Shown piece after piece: positions 1 to 8,593 of a DNA stretch of 64,000 nt. A program made the translations under genes and the position numbers. The stretch covers positions 186,001 to 250,000 of the forward strand of contig NZ_FOMA01000001.1 of the NCBI RefSeq assembly GCF_900112495.1, read 5' to 3'. The notes under the pieces are model-generated. The model was not told the DNA's origin. It saw nothing but the letters and a program-made list of their open reading frames with translations, and searched no databases. This stretch comes from Bacillus sp. OV322 (GTDB lineage Bacteria > Bacillota > Bacilli > Bacillales > DSM-1321). Every line of letters starts with the position of its first letter. The stretch's first letter is position 1.

Positions 1-761
1 ATGAAGGCCAAGGGGATGAAAACTGCAAATGCCTTTTTTACTCCGGGAGAAAGCAGGTCTTCATAAGTTGTGTTTGGCTGTTTAATCTGTACAAATGATT
101 CTGCTTGTGCAAATTTACCCCGTTTCATATCTCTCTTCAAAAAGAAAAAAGCTGTGAACGTAGTGACGGCACCCATTATAATAACGAGCGGAATACTGGC
201 ATGTATGACCTCGCCAATCGGGAGTCCTGCTGCATCTGCTGTGAGCTTTGGGGCTGCCTGAATAATAAAGTCTCCTGAAAGTGCTATCCCATGGCCAAAA
301 AGATTCATCGCCATGGCAGCCCCAAGAGCAGGCAGGCCAGATTTAATTGCGACGGGCAGCAAAACGGCACCGAGAAGTGCTACGGCAGGAGACGGCCAGA
401 AGAACCATGAAATGACCATCATTAATATTCCGATTGTCCAGTAAGCAAGAGCAGGTGATTTTATGAACCGGACAAAGGGCGAGATCATAACATCATTTAT
501 TCCGGTTATTGTGAGAACTCTGCTCATGGCCACAATAATTGAAATAATCAATATGGTTGACATTAATTCTGTAATTGCATAGACAAAGCTGTTGAAAACC
601 CCGCTTACTGATCCAAAAAGGCTGCCTGTTGCAATTAGTGCAATAGTGAAAATCCCAAGAATGCACACGATTGTTGTATCTCTTCTTTTTATCATAAAAC
701 CGATAATCAGCACGATAAATATTACATAAGACCAATGGAGAGCCGTCAGTTCCACTCCCAT
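1..761 (-). CDS. multi-spanning membrane transporter, 3' part beyond window edge
   Basis: The minus strand is open from an ATG at 761 to the window edge, giving at least 253 residues. An AGGAGG-like ribosome site precedes the start. The protein begins MGVELTALHWSYV and is almost entirely hydrophobic segments with short loops, including a Pro-containing WFFWPSPAVALLGAVLLP stretch and a MNLFGHGIALSGD segment. That pattern resembles large permeases of the ion-transporter (IT/GntP-like) superfamily. Substrate cannot be told. The C-terminal part lies outside the window. Seen: open frame and hydrophobicity. Inferred: transporter class. Confidence 0.6.
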   Translation of the reverse strand, partial: MGVELTALHWSYVIFIVLIIGFMIKRRDTTIVCILGIFTIALIATGSLFGSVSGVFNSFVYAITELMSTILIISIIVAMSRVLTITGINDVMISPFVRFIKSPALAYWTIGILMMVISWFFWPSPAVALLGAVLLPVAIKSGLPALGAAMAMNLFGHGIALSGDFIIQAAPKLTADAAGLPIGEVIHASIPLVIIMGAVTTFTAFFFLKRDMKRGKFAQAESFVQIKQPNTTYEDLLSPGVKKAFAVFIPLAF

Positions 762-1161
762 AATCTTTCCTCCTTCCGAATGGCAGAAATGTATTTGCTT
801 TTCTACACATTATGATGGGCATTGTCTTTGGTGAAAGGTAGGGAGAGATATATTTCATCATAAAAGTAACCCTTCATTTCTTTATCTGTTAATTTTGCCT
901 ATTGGTTCAGCTTCAAGAGCTCATTATGTGCCTGAGAACCGTCACTGGTCACAACCTCAATCAGCAAAGAACATTAACAAAGTACTTTTTTTAGAGTGAA
1001 ACATTCAGCCTTAAGGCGGAGAAGCAATAAAGCAAAGCTTAAGCAAGTATTAACTAATGAAAAGCCGTGATACATTCAAACGGCGGGAGTGTTATCGGCA
1101 AAAAAGGAAAATTTGGGGATTATGACGAATTAAGGGGAAGAGAAAGGGTCTGAAACCATTT
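762..1161. other. 400 bp intergenic region between transporter and liaF remnant
   Basis: No convincing gene on either strand. It separates the divergently oriented transporter (minus) and the liaFSR remnant (plus) and presumably holds both promoters. I could not pick out a good sigma-A promoter for either. Confidence 0.4.
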
Positions 1162-1678
1162 ATGAAAAAAAACTCGCTTACACATATTTTGACTGCACTG
1201 GTACTGTTCGCAGCGGGAACGGTTCTGCTGCTAAAAAATATCGGGGTCATTTCTTGGGAAATAAAGCAGATTATTGTCGCAAATTATCCCTATCTTTTGC
1301 TGATCATTGGAATACTTATTTTTCTGAAAAGCTTGAAGGTGCCATTTGGGTCGGCCATCTTCGCTGGATTTTTTTTGCTGCTTTTATCATGCTTGCTTGT
1401 CGGGGACCGGCTGGGCTTCTGCTCTTTTCATTTATATGATGCAGGGGAACTATGGCCAGCAATCATTATTTTTGCTGCTTTACGTATGCTTTTCTGAATA
1501 AAAAAATTTCCGTGGAGATTAAAAATGACCGCTCTAAAAAGAGTGGTAACGGACTCGAAAAGGTAAAGCGAATTCCTAAAACAAGAGGGTTTTCGATAGG
1601 AAGCTTTGAATATAGCCATTCTAACTGGGCTCTTGAGCCTGTGAAAATGTACAAAATGATAGGTGATTACCATATATT
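1162..1678 (+). pseudogene. liaF: liaF-like cell-envelope-stress protein, frameshifted and 3'-truncated
   Basis: The first 111 codons (1162-1497) encode four hydrophobic segments typical of the LiaF/VraT N-terminus, starting MKKNSLTHILTALVLF. The frame then stops at 1495-1497. The family's cytoplasmic part continues at once in another frame (about 1490-1675, reading NKKISVEIKND and later FSIGSFEYSHSNWALEP, MIGDYH), so a one-base indel near 1490 breaks the gene. At about 1671-1680 the sequence passes directly into the ATP-binding region of a histidine kinase, so the LiaF C-terminus is missing. In Bacillus, LiaF inhibits the LiaRS two-component system. This copy cannot make a normal protein. 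Confidence 0.75.
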
Positions 1679-1846
1679 AGTGATAACGGAAAGGGATTTG
1701 ATCCGCAAGATGTGAAAATGATCTCTTATGGAATTAAGTCGATGGAAGAACGGTGTAAGGAAATTGGCGGGGTCTTTCAAATTCGGTCAAAGGACCGGGA
1801 AGGAACTTACATAGATATTAAAGTGCCGCAGTCGAGGAGGGAATGA
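1673..1846 (+). pseudogene. liaS: liaS-like histidine kinase, only the C-terminal ATPase end remains
   Basis: Reading the frame ending at TGA 1844-1846 gives ISDNGKGFDPQDVK and then GIKSMEERCKEIGG before the end. These are the DNGKGF (N/G1 box) and GxxxMEER motifs of LiaS/NarX-type sensor kinases. Only about 55 codons are left of a kinase that is normally about 350 residues. The membrane, HAMP and His-phosphotransfer parts are gone. The remnant is fused to the broken end of liaF, which points to one deletion removing the liaF 3' end and most of liaS. Confidence 0.75.
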
Positions 1847-1847
1847 T

Positions 1848-2484
1848 ATGACAAAAATAAGAATTGCAGTAATCGATGATCATGAATTAGTGAGAAAGGG
1901 AATAATATCTTTCCTGGAAACCGAACCGGATATTGAAATAGTTGGAGAAGGAAGCAGCGGAAGAGATGCTATTAACCTCGCTGCGAAGCATAAACCGGAT
2001 GTCATTTTGATGGATCTGTTAATGGAAAATGGAACCGTGATTGAAGCAACAAAGGAAATAATGGAAACGGGGTCAGCTTGCAGAATCGTGATTCTTACAA
2101 GTTATTTTGATGAAAAAGAGGTTTTCCCTGCTTTAGAAGCAGGAGCATTCAGTTATTTGCTGAAGACTTCGCCGGCTTTTGATGTGGCAAGTGCGATAAG
2201 AAAAGCGGCGAAAGGAGAAGCCGTAATAGAGCCCAGGGTGACTGATGTAATGGTAAAGCGCCTTCGTAATAGAAGCGAAACTCCATGATGCGCTGACTGA
2301 AAGAGAAAGGGATGTTTTGCTTTGTATTGGAGAAGGAATGACCAATCAGGAAATTTCAGAGGAGTTATTCATCGGGATCAAAACGCATGTCAGCAGCATA
2401 CTTGGAAAACTGCAAGTCGGGGACTGGACACAAGCAGCTGTTTATGCAAACAAAAATGGCCTCGTCAAGCAGCAGGAACGGTAA
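1848..2484 (+). pseudogene. liaR: liaR-like response regulator, frameshifted between receiver and HTH
   Basis: An AGGAGG site precedes the ATG at 1848. Codons 1-143 give an intact NarL-type receiver domain (IAVIDDHELVRKG, phospho-acceptor Asp in VILMDLL, Lys in LLKTS). The frame ends at TGA 2286-2288. The expected LuxR-type helix-turn-helix lies directly downstream in another frame, from 2278 to TAA 2482-2484 (KLHDALTERERDVL, then MTNQEISEELFIG). A single-base indel in the GCGAAACTC stretch near 2277-2281 explains the break. A free receiver domain might still be made but could not bind DNA. All three genes of this locus are therefore damaged. Confidence 0.8.
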
Positions 2485-2597
2485 TAAACATAATAGGCCA
2501 AACGGCCATATATGTTCGGGGTGAATTTTTTTAAGATTAAGTAAGTATAGAACTTAGAACAATTTTTAATAAAAATTCCCCGAATTGATTTTTTCAT

Positions 2598-2626
2598 TTG
2601 CTTTCACGTTCAGTAACTGATACAAT
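2598..2626 (+). promoter_or_regulatory. sigma-A promoter of cold-shock gene with long 5' UTR
   Basis: TTGCTT (2598-2603), 17 bp spacer, TACAAT (2621-2626). Transcription from here would give a leader of about 115 nt before the cold-shock gene start at 2749. Long structured leaders are usual for csp genes and control cold induction. Confidence 0.6.
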
Positions 2627-2748
2627 AAAGTAGAATTATTTTTGTTCGGTGTAAAGGATAGTATAAGTATTTGACTTTTCGTCTTGATGATCACTTTGGG
2701 CAAGGATAGTAAAACATTGTGTGTTTATCGCACTAGGAGGCAACAATT

Positions 2749-2949
2749 ATGGAACAAGGTACAGTTAAGTGGTTTAATGCAGAAAAAGGTTTTGGCTTTA
2801 TCGAACGTGAAGGTGGAGACGACGTATTCGTACATTTCTCTGCTATCCAAAGTGAAGGTTTCAAATCATTAGACGAAGGTCAAAAAGTTACTTTTGACGT
2901 TGAGCAAGGTGCTCGTGGAGCTCAAGCTGCAAACGTTCAAAAAGCATAA
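2749..2949 (+). CDS. cold-shock protein of the CspA/CspB family
   Basis: This 66-residue protein is a single OB-fold cold-shock domain. RNP1 reads KGFGFI (about residues 13-18) and RNP2 reads VFVHFSAI (about 26-33), the single-stranded nucleic-acid binding motifs. Such proteins act as RNA chaperones and transcription antiterminators. Length matches the family (65-67). An AGGAGG site sits 8 bases before the ATG. The gene is monocistronic, with its own promoter, long leader and strong terminator. It resembles B. subtilis CspD/CspB; which paralogue it is cannot be settled from sequence alone. Confidence 0.95.
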   Translation: MEQGTVKWFNAEKGFGFIEREGGDDVFVHFSAIQSEGFKSLDEGQKVTFDVEQGARGAQAANVQKA

Positions 2950-2960
2950 TAATTTGTAGC

Positions 2961-2997
2961 CAAAAAACAGGTCCTTTTAAGGGGCCTGTTTTTTTTG
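2961..2997 (+). terminator. rho-independent terminator after csp
   Basis: AACAGGTCC and GGGGCCTGTT arms around a TTTTAA loop, followed by eight T. Confidence 0.85.
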
Positions 2998-3021
2998 ATT
3001 ATGTAAGGAATTGCTGCATGT

Positions 3022-3050
3022 AAAAAAACCCGCTCTGTGTAAGAGCGGGT
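3022..3050 (-). terminator. rho-independent terminator of hmoB (minus strand)
   Basis: Read on the minus strand: CCCGCTC, loop, GAGCGGG, then a run of T. It lies 150 bp beyond the hmoB stop. Confidence 0.75.
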
Positions 3051-3196
3051 AACTGGTACAAGTAAAGTAACGATGATTTAGTTAAAAGGTTTAACTAAGT
3101 ATAGCACAGTGACTATACATATCCTAACTTATGCATAAAATACTTCACTAGAACCTCTAAGCATAAGAACAGTACAGGGTTAAACCCTGAAAACAA

Positions 3197-3709
3197 TTAT
3201 TCCGTATCTGATGTAATCGTATATTGCGTGACATAAGAAGGGCCGGTGAAAATAGTTTGTGATGCATCTGTCTTTTGACCAGGCTGTTCTTTTTGATGAG
3301 CCTCAGAGAATGAGTTCGAGTTCTTCCAATTATTGAAAGACATGGCGTCGTCCCATACCGTCAGGATGACATATGTATCTGATTGGATAGGGCGCAAAAT
3401 CCGGATGGCCTGAAATCCGCGTTCATTTTCAATCTTCCCTGCCCGATTTTTAAACTTATACTCAAATACAGGCCGCCCTTCGCCAGACACAGGAATATTA
3501 TTCATGACCGCATATCCTTTGCCTCCTATAGTGCCCTTTGATTCAATGACCTCAAACTTCCTTGGTGAGCTGAAGACGCTCTTTCCATTTGTTTCATGAT
3601 ACAAAAGAGTGTTTTCCGCATTTTGCATGAGGATGATTTCTTCCTCTTGATATTTGTCTTTTTTGCTTTTTAGAAAGTCGTATGTACCCGTTGTCATATA
3701 AACATTCAA
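3197..3709 (-). CDS. hmoB: heme-degrading monooxygenase HmoB
   Basis: The protein (170 residues from TTG 3709) matches the two-part HmoB layout: a variable N-terminal part and a C-terminal antibiotic-biosynthesis-monooxygenase (ABM) ferredoxin-like domain with FKNRAGKIENERGF and RPIQSDTYVILTVWDD. A His in EAHQ near residue 140 fits the heme ligand of the family. HmoB opens the heme ring and releases iron. The TTG start is chosen because the B. subtilis protein begins at the equivalent residue (MKVYITYGT versus LNVYMTTGT); a GTG at 3718 is the alternative. It is divergent from hemE, as in B. subtilis. Confidence 0.85.
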   Translation of the reverse strand: MNVYMTTGTYDFLKSKKDKYQEEEIILMQNAENTLLYHETNGKSVFSSPRKFEVIESKGTIGGKGYAVMNNIPVSGEGRPVFEYKFKNRAGKIENERGFQAIRILRPIQSDTYVILTVWDDAMSFNNWKNSNSFSEAHQKEQPGQKTDASQTIFTGPSYVTQYTITSDTE

Positions 3710-3943
3710 ATCTTCCACCCCATTTTACAGTATAGGTATAAATGTATTGTTACCACAAATCCCAGAAAAGTAAACTATTGGCCGAAAATCGTCATTTTTT
3801 TGACAATTGAGAGTAAAATCTATACTTCAAAAATCAAAAAGGATATATTTATGTGGGTACATAAGCATTTACAATAATAGATGGCAATTCAGAGTAAATT
3901 GCGGAATAGCTCCTAAGAAACGTTATTTTGGAATGGATAACAT

Positions 3944-3971
3944 TTGAAAATAGCCCTTTGTCTGCTATTCT
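3944..3971 (+). promoter_or_regulatory. candidate sigma-A promoter of hemE-hemH
   Basis: TTGAAA (3944-3949), 16 bp spacer, TATTCT (3966-3971), 50 bp before hemE. The 300 bp between hmoB and hemE holds no other gene. Confidence 0.5.
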
Positions 3972-4021
3972 AGGGAAAGAAGTATATATAAGGTTGTTTT
4001 TAGGCTGAAAGGTGGATATGA

Positions 4022-5062
4022 ATGCTAAAAGAATTTAACGATACACTTTTAAGAGCAGCAAGAGGAGAAAAAACGGACCATGTGCCAGTCTGGTATATGC
4101 GCCAGGCTGGAAGGTCTCAGCCGGAATACCGGAAAATCAAGGAAAAATATTCGCTGTTTGAAATTACGCACCAGCCTGAGCTTAGTGCCTATGTAACAAG
4201 GCTCCCTGTCGAACAATATGGGGTGGATGCGGCCATTTTATATAAGGATATCATGACTCCGCTTCCTGCAATAGGCGTGGATGTGGATATTAAATCAGGA
4301 ATAGGGCCGGTTATCTCTAACCCGATCCGCTCGCTCAGCGATGTAGAAAGACTCGGGGAGCTGTCTCCTGAAGATGATATCCCTTATATTCTGGATACAA
4401 TCAAATTGCTTACCACAGAGCAATTATCGGTTCCTTTAATAGGATTTTCCGGTGCTCCTTTTACAATTGCTTCTTATATGGTCGAAGGCGGCCCCTCCAG
4501 AAATTACAATAAAACCAAGGCATTGATGTATACGGAACCAAAAGCCTGGTTCGCATTAATGGACAAGCTGGCTGATACGATTATCGTTTATGTGAAAGCA
4601 CAGATTAAAGCGGGCGCCAAAGCGATTCAAATTTTTGATTCATGGGTAGGGGCATTGAATGTGGAAGATTACCGGATGTTTATCAAGCCGGTGATGAACA
4701 GGATCTTTTCTTCATTAAAAGAAGAGAATGTGCCGCTCATTATGTTTGGAGTAGGTGCAAGCCATCTGGCCCTGGAGTGGAATGATCTCCCGCTTGATGT
4801 TGTAGGGCTTGACTGGAGGATGCCAATTTCAGAGGCCAGAAGCATGGGGATACATAAAGCGGTTCAGGGGAACCTTGATCCATCGATTCTTCTATCTTCA
4901 TGGGATGTAATTGAGGAAAGAACAAAAAAAATTCTCGATCAGGGGATGGAGCAGCCAGGATATATCTTTAATCTCGGACACGGTGTATTCCCTGAGGTAA
5001 ATCCGGAAATCTTAAAAAAACTGACCAGCCTCATCCATGAATATTCAGCAAAACATTCCTGA
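4022..5062 (+). CDS. hemE: uroporphyrinogen decarboxylase
   Basis: The enzyme removes four acetate carboxyls from uroporphyrinogen III to give coproporphyrinogen III in the cytoplasm. The 346-residue product has the family signatures: [16 protein letters not shown] near residue 23 (substrate-binding Arg and Asp region) and a TIM-barrel body with [17 protein letters not shown] and the GNLDPSILL and LGHGVFPE segments at the end. Length agrees with B. subtilis HemE (353). The start has an AGGTGG site. It is followed after 87 bp by hemH; a GC-rich inverted repeat (about 5072-5113) in the gap may modulate expression of hemH. Confidence 0.97.
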   Translation: MLKEFNDTLLRAARGEKTDHVPVWYMRQAGRSQPEYRKIKEKYSLFEITHQPELSAYVTRLPVEQYGVDAAILYKDIMTPLPAIGVDVDIKSGIGPVISNPIRSLSDVERLGELSPEDDIPYILDTIKLLTTEQLSVPLIGFSGAPFTIASYMVEGGPSRNYNKTKALMYTEPKAWFALMDKLADTIIVYVKAQIKAGAKAIQIFDSWVGALNVEDYRMFIKPVMNRIFSSLKEENVPLIMFGVGASHLALEWNDLPLDVVGLDWRMPISEARSMGIHKAVQGNLDPSILLSSWDVIEERTKKILDQGMEQPGYIFNLGHGVFPEVNPEILKKLTSLIHEYSAKHS

Positions 5063-5149
5063 GATTAACATGTGAAGGGGACGGTAAAGCCCTCGCGTTT
5101 GGGGCCCCTTTAGGGAAAAGGCAAAAATTATAGATAAGGTGTGAGACAT

Positions 5150-6088
5150 ATGACACGAAAGAAAATGGGGCTGCTGGTAATGGCTTATGGCACTCCCTAC
5201 AAAGAAGAAGATATTGAGAGATATTATACTCATATCCGCCGTGGCAGAAGACCTTCTGAAGAGCTTATCGAAGATCTTAGGAGCAGATATAAAGCCATCG
5301 GCGGCCTGTCACCTCTTGCGAAAATAACAGAAGCACAAGCTCTTGCTCTGCAGGAGCATTTAAATAGTATCCAAGATGAAATTGAGTTCATTTCATATTT
5401 GGGTTTAAAGCACATTGAGCCATTTATAGAAGATGCGGTGCAAAAAATGCATGAAGACGGGATTAATGAATGCATCAGTATTGTGCTTGCCCCTCATTTC
5501 TCTACATTTAGTGTTAAATCCTACAATGGACGGGCAATGGAGGAAAGCAGCAAAATTGGCGGTCCAAGCATTATATCTGTAGAAAGCTGGTATGATGAGC
5601 CCAAGTTCATTCAGTATTGGTCAAATCAGCTGAAAAATACTCTGGAAAAGATGTCCCCTGAAGAGCGGGATCATTATATGCTCATCGTTTCTGCGCATAG
5701 CCTTCCAGAAAAAATTGTCCAGCTTGGCGATCCGTATCCTGATCAGCTTAAAGAGTCGGCTGAACTGATTACAAAAGCTGCTGGAATAAACAACTATAGC
5801 ATCGGATGGCAAAGTGCCGGACAGACACCTGAGCCTTGGCTTGGACCGGATGTGCAGGATCTGACAAGAGATCTTTTCCATGAAAATGGATACAAGGCAT
5901 TCATCTACATGCCGGTGGGTTTTGTCGCTGAGCATCTGGAGGTCCTTTATGATAATGACTATGAATGCAAAATTGTAACTGAAGAAGTAGGTGCAGCCTA
6001 TTACAGACCGGAAATGCCTAATGACAATCCTGCATTTATCGATGCCTTGGGGTCAGTAATTATGAAAAAACTAAAAAGCGCCAAGTAA
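5150..6088 (+). CDS. hemH: coproporphyrin III ferrochelatase (HemH/CpfC)
   Basis: The enzyme inserts Fe(2+) into coproporphyrin III in the Gram-positive heme pathway. The 312-residue product is near-identical in layout to B. subtilis Hem[22 protein letters not shown] start, [25 protein letters not shown] (metal-site His) and [13 protein letters not shown] (Glu) segments. I place the start at ATG 5150 because it aligns with the B. subtilis start (MSRKKMGLL) and has GGTGTGA at good spacing; a GTG nine bases upstream has no ribosome site. hemY, the third gene of the B. subtilis operon, does not follow. Confidence 0.95.
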   Translation: MTRKKMGLLVMAYGTPYKEEDIERYYTHIRRGRRPSEELIEDLRSRYKAIGGLSPLAKITEAQALALQEHLNSIQDEIEFISYLGLKHIEPFIEDAVQKMHEDGINECISIVLAPHFSTFSVKSYNGRAMEESSKIGGPSIISVESWYDEPKFIQYWSNQLKNTLEKMSPEERDHYMLIVSAHSLPEKIVQLGDPYPDQLKESAELITKAAGINNYSIGWQSAGQTPEPWLGPDVQDLTRDLFHENGYKAFIYMPVGFVAEHLEVLYDNDYECKIVTEEVGAAYYRPEMPNDNPAFIDALGSVIMKKLKSAK

Positions 6089-6116
6089 AATCAATACATG
6101 ATAAACCCTGCAAATG

Positions 6117-6143
6117 AACCATCCTCCCAAGGATGGTTTTTTG
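6117..6143 (+). terminator. terminator of hemE-hemH
   Basis: AACCATCCT, CCC loop, AAGGATGGTT, then T-rich tract. It closes the operon directly after hemH. Confidence 0.85.
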
Positions 6144-6288
6144 TTTTTGTGAGAGCATATGTCTGCAATGTTTTTCACATGTTCAGTTTTGTATAGCTCT
6201 GACAAATCATTTTCTGTTAACTGCTTTTTGTGTTTACATGGTAAAATAATGCTATCATTTAGAAAAAAAAGGAAAAGGCGGGAAGGCA

Positions 6289-6423
6289 GTGGGGAGAAAA
6301 GCAAGAAAGGCAGCCTTTAAGAAGCGGGGTAAGGGGAATTTCTTAGACTGGATTTTTACATCAGTACTAAATCTCTGCTTTTTTGTTTTAGTGGCAGGTT
6401 TAATTTTTTATCTGCTAAAATAA
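6289..6423 (+). CDS. small single-span membrane protein, 44 residues
   Basis: A GTG at 6289 preceded by a GGGAAGG site opens a 44-codon frame. The first half is very basic (GRKARKAAFKKRGKG) and the second half is a single hydrophobic helix (about residues 19-41, TSVLNLCFFVLVAGLIFYLL) ending in LLK. The basic-in, helix-out design suggests an inner-face-anchored membrane miniprotein. It lies alone between the hemH terminator and yhfI. I do not recognise the family; the call rests on ribosome site, composition and clean frame. Confidence 0.5.
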   Translation: MGRKARKAAFKKRGKGNFLDWIFTSVLNLCFFVLVAGLIFYLLK

Positions 6424-6615
6424 TCGAATGCAATTTTAAAAGCTTTGTGCTTGAAGTACAACTGAAAAAAATCTCCCGCTATGTCCCATGAAAGAATGAA
6501 GAGGAGATTTCTGGGCAGAATCTCTACTGTTTAATTCTCTAAAAAAGTGAAAAGTTGAAAAGGATGCTATAATGTAGCAGAAATCATGATTCGTGCATAT
6601 AGGGGAGGTAAGTTC

Positions 6616-7350
6616 TTGAAAATTACTGTTATTGGCTATTGGGGAGGCTATCCTGCTAAAAATGAAGCTTCTTCAGGGTACTTGCTAGAATATGGGGACT
6701 TCCGGATTTTGCTTGACTGCGGAAGCGGTGTGCTCGCACAGCTGCAAAACCACTTGAAACCCGAGGAACTGGATGCAGTCGTACTGACCCATTATCATCC
6801 AGATCATGTTGCAGATATAGGTGTCCTGCAGCATGCTGTTTTTATTCAGCAGATTTTGGGAAGCGAAAAAAAGACGCTGCCCATTTATGGCCATGATTTA
6901 GATTCATCAGAATTTAAGAAACTCACGTTTAAAGACGTCACGAAAGGGGTTTCCTATTCAGCTGGAGTACCATTGACAATTGGGCCATTGACTTTTACCT
7001 TCATGGAAACAAAGCATCCTGTTCCCTGTTTTGCAATGAGAATTGAAGCTGGCGGACAAGCAATTGTTTATACAGGCGACAGTTCATACATGGAGGAGCT
7101 TGGCGAATTTGCCAAGGGTGCCAACGTTTTGCTATGCGAAAGCAATTTTTATGGAGATATGGATGGCACACAGGCAGGGCATATGACGGCACGCGAAGCT
7201 GGCACTGTGGCAGAAAAGGCAAACGTGCAGCTGCTGCTGCTTACCCACTTGCCCCATTTCGGGGAACTGAGCCAGCTTAAGAAAGAGGCTGCCCAGAAAT
7301 ATGGCGGGGAAATCGCCATCGCAAGGAGCGGGCTGGAATATCAGCTGTAG
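6616..7350 (+). CDS. yhfI: metallo-beta-lactamase fold hydrolase YhfI
   Basis: The 244-residue protein has the RNase Z-like metallo-beta-lactamase fold: the metal motif THYHPDH (H59, H61, D63, H64), a GDSSY segment (about residue 150) and LLLTHLPH near the end. Length equals B. subtilis YhfI. Start is TTG 6616, with GGGGAGG nine bases upstream and an N-terminus (MKITVIGYWGGYPA) matching YhfI; an upstream ATG at 6586 has no ribosome site. Substrate is unknown. It precedes lplJ as in B. subtilis. Confidence 0.85.
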   Translation: MKITVIGYWGGYPAKNEASSGYLLEYGDFRILLDCGSGVLAQLQNHLKPEELDAVVLTHYHPDHVADIGVLQHAVFIQQILGSEKKTLPIYGHDLDSSEFKKLTFKDVTKGVSYSAGVPLTIGPLTFTFMETKHPVPCFAMRIEAGGQAIVYTGDSSYMEELGEFAKGANVLLCESNFYGDMDGTQAGHMTAREAGTVAEKANVQLLLLTHLPHFGELSQLKKEAAQKYGGEIAIARSGLEYQL

Positions 7351-7371
7351 CCCTGATTTACAAAATTGACC

Positions 7372-7396
7372 GAGCGGACACTAATGTCCCGCTTTT
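7372..7396 (+). terminator. hairpin between yhfI and lplJ
   Basis: GAGCGGACA and TGTCCCGCTTTT arms with a CTAA loop and short T tract. It may be a partial terminator. Confidence 0.45.
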
Positions 7397-7416
7397 GATT
7401 GTGCAGGAGGATAAGG

Positions 7417-8406
7417 ATGCTTTTTATTGATAATAAGGGAATTACAGATCCGCAAATTAATTTGGCAATTGAAGAATATGCTCTTAAAAACCTCGATATT
7501 AATGAAACTTATTTGCTTTTTTATATTAATGAGCCATCCATAATTATCGGGAAAAACCAGAATACCATTGAAGAAATCAATACTGACTATGTAGAGAAGC
7601 ACGGGATTAAGGTAGTCCGCCGGTTATCAGGGGGCGGAGCAGTTTATCATGATCTCGAAAACCTGAATTTTAGCTTCATTACAAAGGATGATGGAGAAAG
7701 CTTTCATAATTTCCTGAAATTCACTGAGCCTGTAATAAAGGCACTGGGAAAACTCGGCATACATGCAGAATTGAGCGGCAGAAACGATATCCTGGCTGAA
7801 GGGAAAAAAATTTCCGGAAATGCACAGTTTTCTATCAAGGGAAGAATGTTCAGCCATGGAACTCTTCTGTATAACTCGGATATGAACCATGTTGTTTCGG
7901 CTTTAAAGGTGAAAAAGGATAAAATTGAATCCAAGGGAATTAAGTCGATTAGAAGCCGTGTAACCAACATTGCCGATTTAATGGAAAACCCCATTACAAT
8001 AGAAGAGTTCCGGTCTCTGCTTTTACGATACATTTTTGAAGACGCCGAGGAAATCCCTGAATATGTGCTTACTGAAGAAGATTGGAAAAATATCCATGAG
8101 CTCTCAAAAAGCAGGTATCAAAACTGGGAATGGAATTACGGTAAATCCCCGAAGTTCAATTTGCAGCATTCACATCGCTTTCCGGCAGGCTCTATTGATG
8201 TCCGGCTTGAAGTCAACAAAGGGATCATTGAGGATTGCAAAATTTATGGCGATTTCTTTGGCGTCGGGGATGTACAGGATTTGGAAGAAAGGCTGAAGGG
8301 CATCCGCTATGAAAAGGCGGCAATTGAAAGTGCGTTGGATGATATACAAGTCAGCCATTATTTCGGCAATATTTCAAAAGAAGATCTGATTAATTTGATT
8401 TATTAA
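7417..8406 (+). CDS. lplJ: lipoate-protein ligase LplJ
   Basis: It attaches free lipoate (via lipoyl-AMP) to the lipoyl domains of 2-oxoacid dehydrogenases and GcvH. The 329-residue product has the biotin/lipoate ligase catalytic domain: RRLSGGGAVYHD (about residue 70), NFSFI, and the KKISGNAQ segment with the active-site Lys, then a C-terminal accessory domain. Start is ATG 7417 behind an exact AGGAGG; the upstream TTG (7399) contains that site within its frame. It is the yhfJ equivalent in a yhfI-lplJ-lcfB order like B. subtilis, though its closeness to yhfI (66 bp) suggests partial co-transcription. Confidence 0.92.
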   Translation: MLFIDNKGITDPQINLAIEEYALKNLDINETYLLFYINEPSIIIGKNQNTIEEINTDYVEKHGIKVVRRLSGGGAVYHDLENLNFSFITKDDGESFHNFLKFTEPVIKALGKLGIHAELSGRNDILAEGKKISGNAQFSIKGRMFSHGTLLYNSDMNHVVSALKVKKDKIESKGIKSIRSRVTNIADLMENPITIEEFRSLLLRYIFEDAEEIPEYVLTEEDWKNIHELSKSRYQNWEWNYGKSPKFNLQHSHRFPAGSIDVRLEVNKGIIEDCKIYGDFFGVGDVQDLEERLKGIRYEKAAIESALDDIQVSHYFGNISKEDLINLIY

Positions 8407-8493
8407 AAATACTTTTGCCCTTGCTGTATTAGCAGGGGCGAAGTATATCTGGAATTCTTGTGGGAAATATTGCTTGAAGTAAGAGATTTATAG

Positions 8494-8522
8494 TTGATAG
8501 GATTATTTTCTTTTAATATAAT
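8494..8522 (+). promoter_or_regulatory. sigma-A promoter of lcfB
   Basis: TTGATA (8494-8499), 17 bp spacer, TATAAT (8517-8522). Confidence 0.7.
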
Positions 8523-8551
8523 ATATTTGAATTATTTTTTTATTTAAAAAA

Positions 8552-8569
8552 TGAATGGTTATTCATTCA
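8552..8569 (+). promoter_or_regulatory. FadR-type operator in the lcfB leader
   Basis: The 18-mer TGAATGGTTATTCATTCA is close to the consensus known for the TetR-family regulator FadR of B. subtilis (TGAATGAMTANTCATTCA), differing at two central positions. It begins about 23 bases after the likely transcription start, so a bound repressor would block elongation. FadR controls fatty-acid beta-oxidation genes, including lcfB, and is released by long-chain acyl-CoA. Confidence 0.7.
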
Positions 8570-8593
8570 TTGCTATGGGGGAGGGAAAAGGGA

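Noticed and set aside
493-861. 122-codon minus-strand frame
   Set aside because: It overlaps the transporter in another frame and has poor protein composition.
8412-8445. Terminator after lplJ
   Set aside because: GCCCTTGCT/AGCAGGGGC pairs well but no T tract follows on the plus strand.
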